Origin: Massilia sp. BSC265
Lineage (GTDB): Bacteria; Pseudomonadota; Gammaproteobacteria; Burkholderiales; Burkholderiaceae_D
Assembly (NCBI RefSeq): GCF_000740675.1
Contig: NZ_JPXI01000029.1
Location: 62,001 to 126,000 of the forward strand
Direction of reading: 5' to 3'
Length of the DNA: 64,000 bases
In this document: piece after piece, positions 53,513 to 62,214 of the stretch
Numbering within the stretch: position 1 is the first letter of the stretch
How the letters are laid out: the number at the start of each line of letters is the position of its first letter
Program-made: the position numbers and the translations under genes
Notes under the pieces: model-generated
The model's input: only the letters and a program-made list of their open reading frames with translations
Databases searched by the model: none
What the model was told of the DNA's origin: nothing

Positions 53513-54685
53513 ATGCGATATCTCGCCCGCGTTGCCGTACCGAGCATCGTCATTGCCGCCTCCCTGCTCCAAGGCTGCGCGCATGTCAATCCCTACTATG
53601 ACCCGGGCCAACCGCACCACCGGCCGGAAGGCTTTGCCAACAACTACCCGCCGAATCCGGCCTACCAGCGGCCGAAAACCGGCTTCTTCGAGGGCTGGGC
53701 CGCTCGGATCAGGAACTGGACCTCGGACGGCGCCGAGCGCGCGCCGCTGGCGCCGGTGCCGACCGTGCGGCCCGACCTGAGCTATATCCATGCGAACAGG
53801 ACCGAGCCGGCCCTCACCTGGATCGGCCACGCGACCTTCCTCCTGCAGACCGGCGACGGCGTCAACATCCTCACCGATCCGGTCTTCGACGAGCGGGCCT
53901 CGCCGCTGTCCTTCGCCGGCCCGAAACGCCTGCAGGCGCCCGGCGTGGCCATGGAGGATCTGCCGCACATCGACGCCATCCTGATCAGCCATTCGCACTA
54001 CGACCACCTGTCGCGCGATTCGCTGCGCGCCCTGTACCGCCAGAAGGGCGGGGCGCCGATGCTGTATGCGCCGCTGGGCATCGACCTGTGGCTGGCGGAG
54101 AACGTGACGGATGGCGAGCGCTCGCGCATTACCAGGCTCGACTGGTGGGACAAGACCAGCTTGCGCGGGCTGCAGCTGCAGCTGCTGCCGGTCCACCACT
54201 GGTCCGCACGCGGACTCTACGACCGCAACCGGACCCTGTGGGGCGCGTGGGCGGTGACGCGTCCCGGCTTCTCCTTCTTCTTCTCGGGCGACCTGGGCTA
54301 CTCGAAGGACATCCAGGACATCGCTGCGCGTTATGAAGGCGGCTTCGACCTGGCCGCGATCGGCATCGGCGCCTACCAGCCGGTGTGGTACCGCAATTCC
54401 CACGTCAGCCCGGACGAGGCCGTGCGCATCCACCGCGAGCTGCGCGTGCGGCACAGTGTCGGTATGCATTGGGGTACGTTCCCGATGGGTCGGGAACGCA
54501 TCGACCAGGCGCCACGCGACCTGGCCGTGGCGCGCCGGGCCCAAGGCGTGGCGGAGGAGGCCTTCCGCGTGCTGCGCATCGGCGAGACCTACCGTGTGCC
54601 GCCGCAGGCTGTGGCAAGTCCGGCGCAGGCGGGTGCGCCGGTTGCGGCAGGCGCAACTGCGGGCGCCGCAGCTTCGCGCCCCTGA
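53513..54685 (+). CDS. MBL-fold hydrolase, lipoprotein (NAPE-PLD/RomA-like)
   Basis: A 390-aa metallo-beta-lactamase-fold enzyme anchored as a lipoprotein. The ATG at 53513 gives a lipoprotein signal (VPSIVIAASLLQGCAHV, with Cys21 or so in the lipobox LLQGC). Metal-site motifs are ALTWIGHATFLLQ, LISHSHYDHLS (HxHxDH) and VGMHWGTFPM; FSGDLGYSKD carries the bridging Asp. This arrangement resembles the N-acyl-phosphatidylethanolamine phospholipase D and RomA group, often outer-membrane associated. The last 30 residues are Ala/Gly/Pro-rich and probably disordered. It is convergent with the methyltransferase-like gene. Confidence 0.85.
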   Translation: MRYLARVAVPSIVIAASLLQGCAHVNPYYDPGQPHHRPEGFANNYPPNPAYQRPKTGFFEGWAARIRNWTSDGAERAPLAPVPTVRPDLSYIHANRTEPALTWIGHATFLLQTGDGVNILTDPVFDERASPLSFAGPKRLQAPGVAMEDLPHIDAILISHSHYDHLSRDSLRALYRQKGGAPMLYAPLGIDLWLAENVTDGERSRITRLDWWDKTSLRGLQLQLLPVHHWSARGLYDRNRTLWGAWAVTRPGFSFFFSGDLGYSKDIQDIAARYEGGFDLAAIGIGAYQPVWYRNSHVSPDEAVRIHRELRVRHSVGMHWGTFPMGRERIDQAPRDLAVARRAQGVAEEAFRVLRIGETYRVPPQAVASPAQAGAPVAAGATAGAAASRP

Positions 54686-54704
54686 CCGAGGGGTGCGCGG
54701 CCGC

Positions 54705-55295
54705 TCAGGCCTGCACGGCTTTCTTGTTGGCCTGGGTGATGGTCCAGTAGTAGATGGTGCGGCCGTCGACGTCTTCCTTCTTCTCGGGCGGCCATTCCGG
54801 ACCCATGTCGAAGGCGTGCGACACCACGCGGGTGCCGACCTTGAGCTGCTGCCACAGGCGCGGGCGCAGCTTGACGTTCACCGAGGGCAGCAGGTAGAGC
54901 GTGACCACCGTGGCCGGCGACACGTCGGCCTGGAACAGGTCGCCGACCTTGAAGTTGACCCGGTCGGCCACCCCGGCCGTCTTGGCGTTCTCCTTCGCCT
55001 CGGCGATGCGCACCGGGTTCAGGTCGATGCCGGTGCCGCGCGCACCGCGCACCTTGGCGGCAGTCACCACGATGCGGCCGTCGCCGCAGCCGAGGTCGTA
55101 CAGCACGTCGTTCTTGCCGACCTTGCCCATCTCGAGCATGCGGTCGACGACTTCCTGGGGCGTGGGCACGTAGGGCACGTCCAGGCGGGAAGGCTCGGCC
55201 AGGTCCTGCGCCAGCGCGCGGGTCGGGAGCAGGATGGAGCCCGCCGCGGCGGCGGCGGACAGCAGCAGGGTACGGCGGCGTTCGTCGGTATGCAT
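54705..55295 (-). CDS. Exported SAM-dependent methyltransferase-like protein
   Basis: A 196-aa class I methyltransferase fold with an N-terminal Tat-like signal (DERRRTLLLSAAAAAGSILLPTRALAQ). SAM-site motif I is VLYDLGCGDGRIVVTAA, then GTGIDLNPVRIAEAKENA and KVGDLFQADVSPATVV. AAGGAG precedes the ATG. An exported methyltransferase is odd because SAM is cytosolic; such proteins are nevertheless seen in several proteobacteria and may methylate before export or have lost activity. It follows the APC permease gene by 28 bases, so they may share a transcript. Confidence 0.82.
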   Translation of the reverse strand: MHTDERRRTLLLSAAAAAGSILLPTRALAQDLAEPSRLDVPYVPTPQEVVDRMLEMGKVGKNDVLYDLGCGDGRIVVTAAKVRGARGTGIDLNPVRIAEAKENAKTAGVADRVNFKVGDLFQADVSPATVVTLYLLPSVNVKLRPRLWQQLKVGTRVVSHAFDMGPEWPPEKKEDVDGRTIYYWTITQANKKAVQA

Positions 55296-55323
55296 GTGCA
55301 CTCCTTCAGGTGGCTCGGGTTGG

Positions 55324-56769
55324 TTAGAGAACGGACCTTGTTGCTGCAGGATCGGCGCCGTCCTTCCGGTCGAGGAAGAACAGCAGCAGCAATCCGCTGG
55401 CGAGGACGGCAACTCCGATCCAGGCCGCGTTCAGCCCGCCGAGCGACTGGCTGTACACGTAGGACAGGCTGGACCAGAGCATATAGGCGCAGGTGGCGCA
55501 GAACAGCAGGGGCAGCAGGGGGTACAGCGGCACGCGGAACGGGCGCGGGAGGTCGGGCTCGCGCCGCCGCAGCACGAACAGCGATACCCCGCTGAGCAGG
55601 AAGAACAGCCAGAACACCGGCGCCGTGAATTCCACCATGGCCTTGAAGCCGCCGCCAAAGGCCGCCCCGACGCCGACCAGCAGCAGGGCGGCGGCGCACT
55701 GGATCGACATCGCCACCGTCGGGGTGCCGTTTTCGTCGTTCCATTGGCCGAGCTTGCGCAGCGAGCGCCAGTCGCGGCCCATCGCGAAGCCGGTACGGGC
55801 GCCGACGATCATGGTGGCGTTGATCGAGGTCAGGGCCGAGATGGCGACCAGCACCGAGATCACTTTCTGGCCGGAGGCGCCGAAGGCGACGCCCATGACG
55901 TCGGCCGCCAGCGCCTCGGACTTGGCCATGCCCTGCATGCCGAGTACATGCAGGCAGGCCCAGGTGACCATCAGGTAGAGGGTCGTGATGATCAGGATCG
56001 AGAAAGTGAGGGCGCGCACCATGCTGGCGGCGCCGCCGCGGATCTCGGCGCTGATGTAGGCCGCTTCGTTCCAGCCGCCATAGGTGAGCAGCACGAAGAC
56101 CATGGCCATGCCGAAGGAGGTCGGTGCGAGGGTGCCGGCCTGCGCCGCGGCGCTCTGGACGGGCGCCGCGGCCGGCGCGGCCTCGGTGAAGAAGGCGGCG
56201 GCCACGACCAGCAGCAGCAGGCCGCCGATCTCGGCCAGCGTCAGCCACATCTGGGTGCCGGCCCCGGTGCGCAGGCCCTGCAGGTTGACCAGCGACAGGA
56301 TGACGATCACCCCACAGGCGTAGGCGGTGCTGCCCCAGCCGTCGGGCAGCATGCTGAGCGGCACGGCCTGCTGCATGTAGTCGCCGAACACGAAGGCCAG
56401 CAGGGCGATCGAGCCGGTGGTGATCACCGCGAAGCGCGCCCAGCCGAACAGGAAGGCGGTGGAGCGGCCGTAGGCACGGTGCAGGAAATGGTAGTCGCCG
56501 CCGGGATGGGGATAGGCGGTGGTGAGTTCGGAATAGCACAGCGCGCCGACCAGCGAGACCAGGCCCCCGAGGATCCACATGGCAAACATCCACTCGGCAC
56601 TACCACTGAGGCCGGCGACGATGGAGGGAGACTTGAAAATCCCGGCGCCAATGACGACGCCAACGATCAGGGCCACGGCCTGGCGCAGGCCGAGGAGCCG
56701 GCGCGGCTCGCTGTCCTTGCCGCCGCCCTTGCCGTTTAATGCAAACACTTCCTCATCGGTACGGTCCAT
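55324..56769 (-). CDS. APC-family amino acid permease
   Basis: A 481-aa inner-membrane transporter with about 12 spans. The first-span motif ALIVGVVIGAGIFKSPSIVAG is the amino-acid/polyamine/organocation signature; YPHPGGDYHFLHRAYG and VFVLLTYGGWNEAAYISAEI support the LAT-like branch. The ATG at 56769 begins a hydrophilic N-terminus (DRTDEEVFALNGKG); longer in-frame starts are low-complexity. The substrate amino acid is unknown. Confidence 0.85.
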   Translation of the reverse strand: MDRTDEEVFALNGKGGGKDSEPRRLLGLRQAVALIVGVVIGAGIFKSPSIVAGLSGSAEWMFAMWILGGLVSLVGALCYSELTTAYPHPGGDYHFLHRAYGRSTAFLFGWARFAVITTGSIALLAFVFGDYMQQAVPLSMLPDGWGSTAYACGVIVILSLVNLQGLRTGAGTQMWLTLAEIGGLLLLVVAAAFFTEAAPAAAPVQSAAAQAGTLAPTSFGMAMVFVLLTYGGWNEAAYISAEIRGGAASMVRALTFSILIITTLYLMVTWACLHVLGMQGMAKSEALAADVMGVAFGASGQKVISVLVAISALTSINATMIVGARTGFAMGRDWRSLRKLGQWNDENGTPTVAMSIQCAAALLLVGVGAAFGGGFKAMVEFTAPVFWLFFLLSGVSLFVLRRREPDLPRPFRVPLYPLLPLLFCATCAYMLWSSLSYVYSQSLGGLNAAWIGVAVLASGLLLLFFLDRKDGADPAATRSVL

Positions 56770-56968
56770 ATGGTGCCGATCAACGTGATAGAGGGAACTT
56801 TGCCGGCGAAGCGCGTACCGGCCCGTGGAGCATCGTGTACAGGGCCGCGTCGCTGGGCGAGTGGTCCTGCGGCGTGGATTATATGGAAGCGGTATCGAGC
56901 GTGGCGCGCGCCTGAAACGGCGGGTCTGCCTGGTTATCCGGCCGCGCCGCCGGCCATCTTTCGCGACA

Positions 56969-57904
56969 TTACTTGGAGGCGAGGCCGGCCATGCGGTCGT
57001 CCTGGAACGTGTCCTCCAGCAGGAATGGCAGCGCGCGCGCCAGCAGTGCCTCGGGCGCTTCTTCCGGGATGTAGTGGCCGCAGTCCAGGGCCTCGCCTTC
57101 GGCCTGCGTGGCAACCTTGCGCCATTCATGCAGCGGATCGAAGCAGCGCCGCACCACGCCCTGTTCGCCCCACAAGGCCAGCAAGGGCATGTCGACGCGG
57201 TGCCCCGCGTCGCGGTCGGCGCGGTCGTGTTCCAGGTCGATGCCTGCGGCGGCCCGGTAGTCCTCGCAGATGCCGTGGGCGGTGCCGGGCAGGGCCAGGC
57301 ATCGCGCGTACTCGGCGAGTGCACGCGCATCGAACGGCGCCAGGCCTGCGCTGCGCCGGCCCATGACGTCGCGGACATAGGCGGCCGGGTCGGCCTCGAT
57401 CAGCCGTTCGGGCAAGGGCGCCGGCTGGATCAGGAAGAACCAGTGCCAGTAGGCGCGCGCAAACGCCTCGCCGGTCCCTTCGTACATGGCCAGGGTCGGC
57501 GCGATGTCCAGCAGTACCGCGCGCTCAACCGCCTGCGGGTGGTCGGCCATCAGGCGGTGCGCCACGCGCGCGCCGCGGTCATGGGCCATCACCCGAAAGC
57601 GGTCGAAGCCGAGCCCGCACATCGTTGCGAGCATGTCGGCGGCCATGGTCCGCTTGCTGTAGTTCGCGTGGTCGGGTGCGCCGGCGGGCTTGGACGAGTC
57701 GCCGTAGCCGCGCAGGTCGCAGGCCACCACCGCGAAGTGCTGCGCCAGGGTCGGCGCGACCTTGTGCCAGATCGCATGGGTCTGCGGGTGGCCGTGCAGC
57801 AGCAGGAGCGGCGGGCCGGCGCCGCCGATCACGCCTGCGATCGTGACGCCGTCGGCGGGCTCGGTGCTGAAGGCGCGGAAGCCGGGAAACAGGGAGTCAT
57901 CCAT
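56969..57904 (-). CDS. Haloacetate (fluoroacetate) dehalogenase-like alpha/beta hydrolase
   Basis: A 311-aa cytosolic hydrolase of the fluoroacetate dehalogenase / soluble epoxide hydrolase group. The nucleophile is Asp109 in MAHDRGARV; Arg110 and Arg113 stand where fluoroacetate dehalogenases bind the carboxylate; Asp133 (LLDIAP) and the His in CGHYIPEEAPE complete the triad region. YWHWFFL provides the His-Trp pair that cradles the halide, and HGHPQTHAIWHKVAPTLA is the oxyanion region. All these match characterised enzymes such as RPA1163. An epoxide hydrolase would have paired Tyr residues instead, so dehalogenation of a haloacid is the best reading. It diverges from a TBDR gene. Confidence 0.83.
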   Translation of the reverse strand: MDDSLFPGFRAFSTEPADGVTIAGVIGGAGPPLLLLHGHPQTHAIWHKVAPTLAQHFAVVACDLRGYGDSSKPAGAPDHANYSKRTMAADMLATMCGLGFDRFRVMAHDRGARVAHRLMADHPQAVERAVLLDIAPTLAMYEGTGEAFARAYWHWFFLIQPAPLPERLIEADPAAYVRDVMGRRSAGLAPFDARALAEYARCLALPGTAHGICEDYRAAAGIDLEHDRADRDAGHRVDMPLLALWGEQGVVRRCFDPLHEWRKVATQAEGEALDCGHYIPEEAPEALLARALPFLLEDTFQDDRMAGLASK

Positions 57905-58030
57905 ACGAGGATACGGGCTGGTGAAGCGGAAAGTGTAGCAGCCTGCGCCATCCGTGGCTTACACGAGCCTGACGGCGGACCCTGGCGTGCGCCGTTTGTT
58001 GTAAATATGCCCAAGTGCAAGTTTTACGAA

Positions 58031-58059
58031 TTGACATCGAATTGTGCGCCCAGCAGTAT
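58031..58059 (+). promoter_or_regulatory. Candidate promoter of the 834-aa TBDR
   Basis: A perfect -35 TTGACA at 58031-58036 with CAGTAT 17 bp downstream (58054-58059), about 65 bases before the start codon at 58124. The -10 is weak, so an activator may be needed. Confidence 0.4.
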
Positions 58060-58123
58060 CGAACGGTAACAAGCGTGGCGCCCTTTCACCCAGGCGCGGA
58101 ACAACAACAAGAGGAAACCCAAG

Positions 58124-60628
58124 ATGCAGAAACACCTAACGCAAAAGACGGTCCTGGCACTTGCCATCGCGTCGCTGTTCTCCAGCGCGCATGCACAGGA
58201 CACCGCGGCGAACGCGACTCCCGCCACCGACCCGGCGGCCTCCGCCACGGTGGTGGTGACCGGCACCCGCGTCGCCAACCGCACCGCCCTGGATACTGCG
58301 GCGCCGGTCGACATCATCTCGTCGGAAACGCTGAAGAACGTCGGCACGACCGAGATGAACCAGGCCCTGTCGATCGCGCTGCCCTCGCTGAACTTCCCGC
58401 GCCCGGCAATCACCGACGGCACCGACACCATCCGTCCCGCCACCCTGCGCGGCATGGCGCCGGACCAGACCCTGGTGCTGGTGAACTCGAAGCGCCGCCA
58501 CGCATCCTCGCTGGTCAACGTCAACGGCTCGATCGGGCGCGGCTCGGCGGCGGTGGACATGAACACCATCCCGACCGCCATCGTGAAGAGCGTCGAGGTG
58601 CTGCGCGACGGCGCCGCCGCCCAGTACGGCTCCGACGCCATCTCGGGCGTGGTCAACCTGCGCCTGCGCACCGACCGCGAGGGCGGCGAGGCCAGCGTCA
58701 CCTACGGCGCGCGCAAGACCGAATACGACCTGTGGAACGACGTGGGCCCGGCCGGCTCGACCTGGACCGCCCCCGCCAAGCGCGAACGCACCGACGGCCA
58801 GACCGGCACCCTCGGCATCTGGAAAGGCCTGGCCCTGGGCGAGACCGGCTACCTGACCGTCGCCGGCGAATACAAGAAGCAGGAGCGCACCGAGCGCAGC
58901 GGCTACGACATGCGCCAGCAGTACCCGCGCCTGGCCAATGGCGCCTTCGATCCGCGCGAGCTCACCATCAACCGTTTCAATGCCTGGTACGGCGAGCCGG
59001 AGATGGAGCAGGTGACCTTCTTCGCCAACGCCGGCAATGACCTTGGCGGCGGCGTCAAGCTGTACGGCTGGGCCAGCTACCAGAACCGCTTCGCGCGTTC
59101 GGGTGGCTTCTTCCGCCCGGCCCAGGATGCCCGCAACATCATCTCGATCTACCCGAACGGCTTCCTGCCGATCATCGCGCCGACCGTGAACGACTTTTCC
59201 GCCACCGGGGGCGTGACCTGGCTGGCTGGCAGCTGGGACATGGATGCTTCGCTCGGCTACGGCAGGAACAAGATGGAGTACGACATCGAGAACACGCTGA
59301 ACCGCTCGATCGGCCCGAGCAGCAAGCGCAAGTTCTATGCCGGCGGCTACGCCTACGACCAGCTGGTGTTCAACCTGACCGGGGTGCGTACGCTCGACGT
59401 GGCGGGCTTCTCCTCGCCGCTGAACATCGCCATCGGAACCGAGGCGCGCCGCGAAGGCTACGAGCTGTTCGCGGGCGAGTCGGACTCCTGGCGCGCCGGC
59501 CCGGAGATCTTGCCGAACGGCACCCCGGCGGCGCCGGGCGCCCAGGTGTTCCCGGGCTTCCGTCCCACCAATGAAGTCGACGCGCACCGCAGCGCGATCG
59601 GCGCCTTCGTCGACCTGGAAGCGAACATCACGCCCCAGTTCCTGGCCTCGGTGGCCGTGCGCGGCGAGCACTATACGGACTTCGGCAACAGCCTGGCCGG
59701 CAAGCTGTCGGGCCGCTACGACTTCAGCAAGGCCTTCGCCCTGCGCGGCGCGATCCAGAACGGTTTCCGCGCCCCGTCGCCGCAGCAGCAGAACTTCACC
59801 GCGACCTCGACCAACTTCATCAACGGCATCCCCTTCGAGATCACCACCTTCCGCCCGACCGACCGGGTGGCGGTGGCGCTCGGCGCCAAGCCGCTGGAAG
59901 CGGAGAAATCGGTGAACGCCTCGCTGGGCGCGGTGATGCGCTTCGATCCCTTCAGCATCACGATCGACGCCTACCGTATCGACATCGAGGACCGGATCAT
60001 CCTGTCCGAGAACCTGACCCAGGCTAACGTCCGCAACTACATCATCTCGCAAGGCATCACCGGCGTGGGCGGCGGGCGCTTCTTCATCAACGGCGTCGAT
60101 ACCCGCACCCAGGGCGTGGACGTGGTGGTGAGCTGGCCGATGAAGACCGCCGGCGCGGGCAACTTCGACTTCACGGTGGCCGGCAACTTCACCGACACGA
60201 AGGTAACGAAGGTGCCGGTGACGGCGCAGCTCAGCGCGCTGAATCCGGCGCCGGTGCTGTTCGACCGCCTCAACGTGCTGTCGCTCGAGAAGGGCCAGCC
60301 GGAGAGCAAGATCAGCGCGAACGTGAACTGGAAACTCGGACAGTGGGGCGCGACCTTCCGTGCGACCCGCTATGGAAAGACCCTGTCGCCGGGCACCACG
60401 GCGGCGCTGGACTTCTGGATGAGCCCCAAGACGCTGGTCGATATCGAAGCCCGCTATGCCTTTACGCCGAAGCTGAGCCTGGCGCTGGGGGCGGACAACC
60501 TGTTCGACCAGTATCCGGAGACCCAGCCGCCGGTGCTGAACACGACCGGCAATACGCCGTTCGCGAACTATGCGCCGTTCGGTCGTGCCGGCCGCTTTAT
60601 CTATGCCCGGATGAACTACGGGTTCTGA
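58124..60628 (+). CDS. TonB-dependent receptor
   Basis: Outer-membrane receptor of 834 aa. AAGAGGAAACCCAAG precedes the ATG. Signal peptide ends SSAHAQ; TonB-box-like ATVVVTGTR near residue 42; plug motifs TLVLVNSKRRHASSLVNVNG and VEVLRDGAAAQYGSDAISGVVNL are strong and of the vitamin B12/siderophore-like subclass, shorter than the sugar receptors elsewhere in the window. The barrel ends RAGRFIYARMNYGF. It stands alone, followed by a strong hairpin. Ligand unknown; no siderophore or cobalamin genes are near. Confidence 0.9.
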   Translation: MQKHLTQKTVLALAIASLFSSAHAQDTAANATPATDPAASATVVVTGTRVANRTALDTAAPVDIISSETLKNVGTTEMNQALSIALPSLNFPRPAITDGTDTIRPATLRGMAPDQTLVLVNSKRRHASSLVNVNGSIGRGSAAVDMNTIPTAIVKSVEVLRDGAAAQYGSDAISGVVNLRLRTDREGGEASVTYGARKTEYDLWNDVGPAGSTWTAPAKRERTDGQTGTLGIWKGLALGETGYLTVAGEYKKQERTERSGYDMRQQYPRLANGAFDPRELTINRFNAWYGEPEMEQVTFFANAGNDLGGGVKLYGWASYQNRFARSGGFFRPAQDARNIISIYPNGFLPIIAPTVNDFSATGGVTWLAGSWDMDASLGYGRNKMEYDIENTLNRSIGPSSKRKFYAGGYAYDQLVFNLTGVRTLDVAGFSSPLNIAIGTEARREGYELFAGESDSWRAGPEILPNGTPAAPGAQVFPGFRPTNEVDAHRSAIGAFVDLEANITPQFLASVAVRGEHYTDFGNSLAGKLSGRYDFSKAFALRGAIQNGFRAPSPQQQNFTATSTNFINGIPFEITTFRPTDRVAVALGAKPLEAEKSVNASLGAVMRFDPFSITIDAYRIDIEDRIILSENLTQANVRNYIISQGITGVGGGRFFINGVDTRTQGVDVVVSWPMKTAGAGNFDFTVAGNFTDTKVTKVPVTAQLSALNPAPVLFDRLNVLSLEKGQPESKISANVNWKLGQWGATFRATRYGKTLSPGTTAALDFWMSPKTLVDIEARYAFTPKLSLALGADNLFDQYPETQPPVLNTTGNTPFANYAPFGRAGRFIYARMNYGF

Positions 60629-60659
60629 TGGGGGTAGGCGGAACTGCCGCCTGGATCAT

Positions 60660-60700
60660 GTCGGGTGGTCGGCTGAGCCGACCACCCGACAGTTTATTTG
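60660..60700. terminator. Strong bidirectional terminator hairpin
   Basis: GTCGGGTGGTCGGC and its exact complement (60660-60673 and 60677-60690) flank a TGA loop, a 14-bp perfect stem followed by AGTTTATTTG on the plus strand. It separates the convergent TBDR and the membrane-protein gene. Confidence 0.75.
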
Positions 60701-61497
60701 ACGACGGCGCCGGCGCCGGCGCTCAGCATCCACCCGTTCAGCAGCAGGAACAGCATCCACAGCGCGAACAGCTTCGACAGCCGCGCGATGTCGGCCGGAT
60801 TCTCGAACAGCGTCGCGCGCCTGTAGGCCACGCCCGCGTAGTAGGCGCCGAACACGGTCGCCATGTAGTGCACGGCGCCGAACAGCTCGCCCAGCTCGCC
60901 CTTGCGCGGGTGGTCGATCAGGATATGCGACAGCGCGACCAGCACCAGGTAAGGCACCGAGGCCGATAGCGGCGGCAGGTACAGGCCCAGTTTCTCGACC
61001 CAGTCCTGCACGCCCGGCTTGAAGCGGGCCACCAGCGGCAGGATCAGGTTGTGGGTGATGCCGGTGATGAAGATCAGCTTCAGCAGCACGTTCTTGTGCA
61101 GGCTGCCGTCGCCCATGGCGAGGTTATGGATGTTGGTCTCGCCCTGCCGGTTATTCTGCAGGAAGAATTCCGAGGACTGGATGTTCAGGACGCGCTGGAA
61201 CCAGCTGATCTCCTCGAGTGCGGCGAGCGCACACAGCAGGCTCAGGCCGGCCAGGGCCAGCAGTTCCAGCACGCCGCGGTCGCTTCGCTTGAGCCGCTCG
61301 AAGAACGCAAAGCCGAGCAGGCCGGCAATCGCGCTGAAGCAGAGGAACTGCATCCATTCGACGATGCCGTCTTCGACCAGCAGGCGGTCCAGCCCGGCCG
61401 GGTTGCCCGACCAGGCCACCGCGAGCAGCAGGATGAACGCATTGATGACGATCCCGGTGGCGATTGCGGGATGGAGATACCACTTCTTGTTTGCCAA
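60694..61497 (-). CDS. Polytopic membrane protein of unknown function (267 aa)
   Basis: About seven spans. It carries the pattern EDGIVEWMQFLCFSA and a conserved EEISWFQRVLN...NNRQGETNIHNL segment between spans, which I have seen in many bacterial membrane proteins without assigned function. The acidic Glu-Glu followed by a His-Asn in the membrane-proximal loop could be a catalytic or metal site. It is the third gene of a minus-strand set with the sialidase-like and 237-aa genes (3 bases after the latter). Confidence 0.72.
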   Translation of the reverse strand: MANKKWYLHPAIATGIVINAFILLLAVAWSGNPAGLDRLLVEDGIVEWMQFLCFSAIAGLLGFAFFERLKRSDRGVLELLALAGLSLLCALAALEEISWFQRVLNIQSSEFFLQNNRQGETNIHNLAMGDGSLHKNVLLKLIFITGITHNLILPLVARFKPGVQDWVEKLGLYLPPLSASVPYLVLVALSHILIDHPRKGELGELFGAVHYMATVFGAYYAGVAYRRATLFENPADIARLSKLFALWMLFLLLNGWMLSAGAGAVVK

Positions 61498-61500
61498 AGA

Positions 61501-62214
61501 CTACTCCTTGTTTGATGAAATCTGTTCGGCGCCGGCCGGCTGCAGCGCCGGCAGCTCCGCTTCGCCGGCCGCTGCAGCCCGGTCCGCAGGACGCAACAGC
61601 CGGATGCGCAGGACGCGCAGGGCGGCGCCGGCGAGCGCGACGAGGGCCCAGCCCCACAGCAGCGGGTCGATCAGCGCATCCCACAGGTTCCCGCTCGGCA
61701 GGCGGGCGAACGAGAACAGGGCCAGCGCGCCGAGGATGGCGCCGGCCTGCAAGCTGAAGCGGCCGCGTGCGGCGGCAACCGCGCAGGCGCCGGCCAGCAG
61801 TACCGCAGCCAGCGCCGCGCGTCCGCCGAAGCCGCCGTAATAATACCCGCCCGCGATCAGGCCGAAGGCGTCGAGGTAGAGCAGCACGCCGGCGACGGCA
61901 AGCAGCGCGGCCAGCGGGACCGGCAGCGCGGCCGGCACGGGACCCGGGGCACGGCGCCAGCGGGCATGCAGCATGACCACGCAGAGACCGGCCAGCAGCC
62001 CGCTCGGATACTGGAAGGCCAGGCCCAGGTGCCACGCCGGCGAGGCCGCGCCCGGCAGTGCCATCAACAGCAGGCAGGCGGCAACGATGGCGCCCAACGC
62101 ACGCCGGGGCAGGCGCCAGGACGCCGGCCACAGGCCGATGACGAGGGCGGCCAGCACCAGCGCCCAGGCCAGGCGGGCATACACGAACTGCAGCGAAAGC
62201 TCAGGCAGGGCCAT
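61501..62214 (-). CDS. Polytopic membrane protein (237 aa) of the sialidase-like gene set
   Basis: No family recognised. At least six hydrophobic segments, rich in Ala/Leu, with a short Gly/Tyr motif (AGGYYYGGFGGR) between spans and a polar C-terminus (GEAELPALQPAGAEQISSNKE). The ATG overlaps the stop codon of the sialidase-like gene (TGATG), so translation is coupled. It lies between the exported sialidase-like protein and another membrane protein; a shared envelope process is the natural inference. Confidence 0.65.
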   Translation of the reverse strand: MALPELSLQFVYARLAWALVLAALVIGLWPASWRLPRRALGAIVAACLLLMALPGAASPAWHLGLAFQYPSGLLAGLCVVMLHARWRRAPGPVPAALPVPLAALLAVAGVLLYLDAFGLIAGGYYYGGFGGRAALAAVLLAGACAVAAARGRFSLQAGAILGALALFSFARLPSGNLWDALIDPLLWGWALVALAGAALRVLRIRLLRPADRAAAAGEAELPALQPAGAEQISSNKE

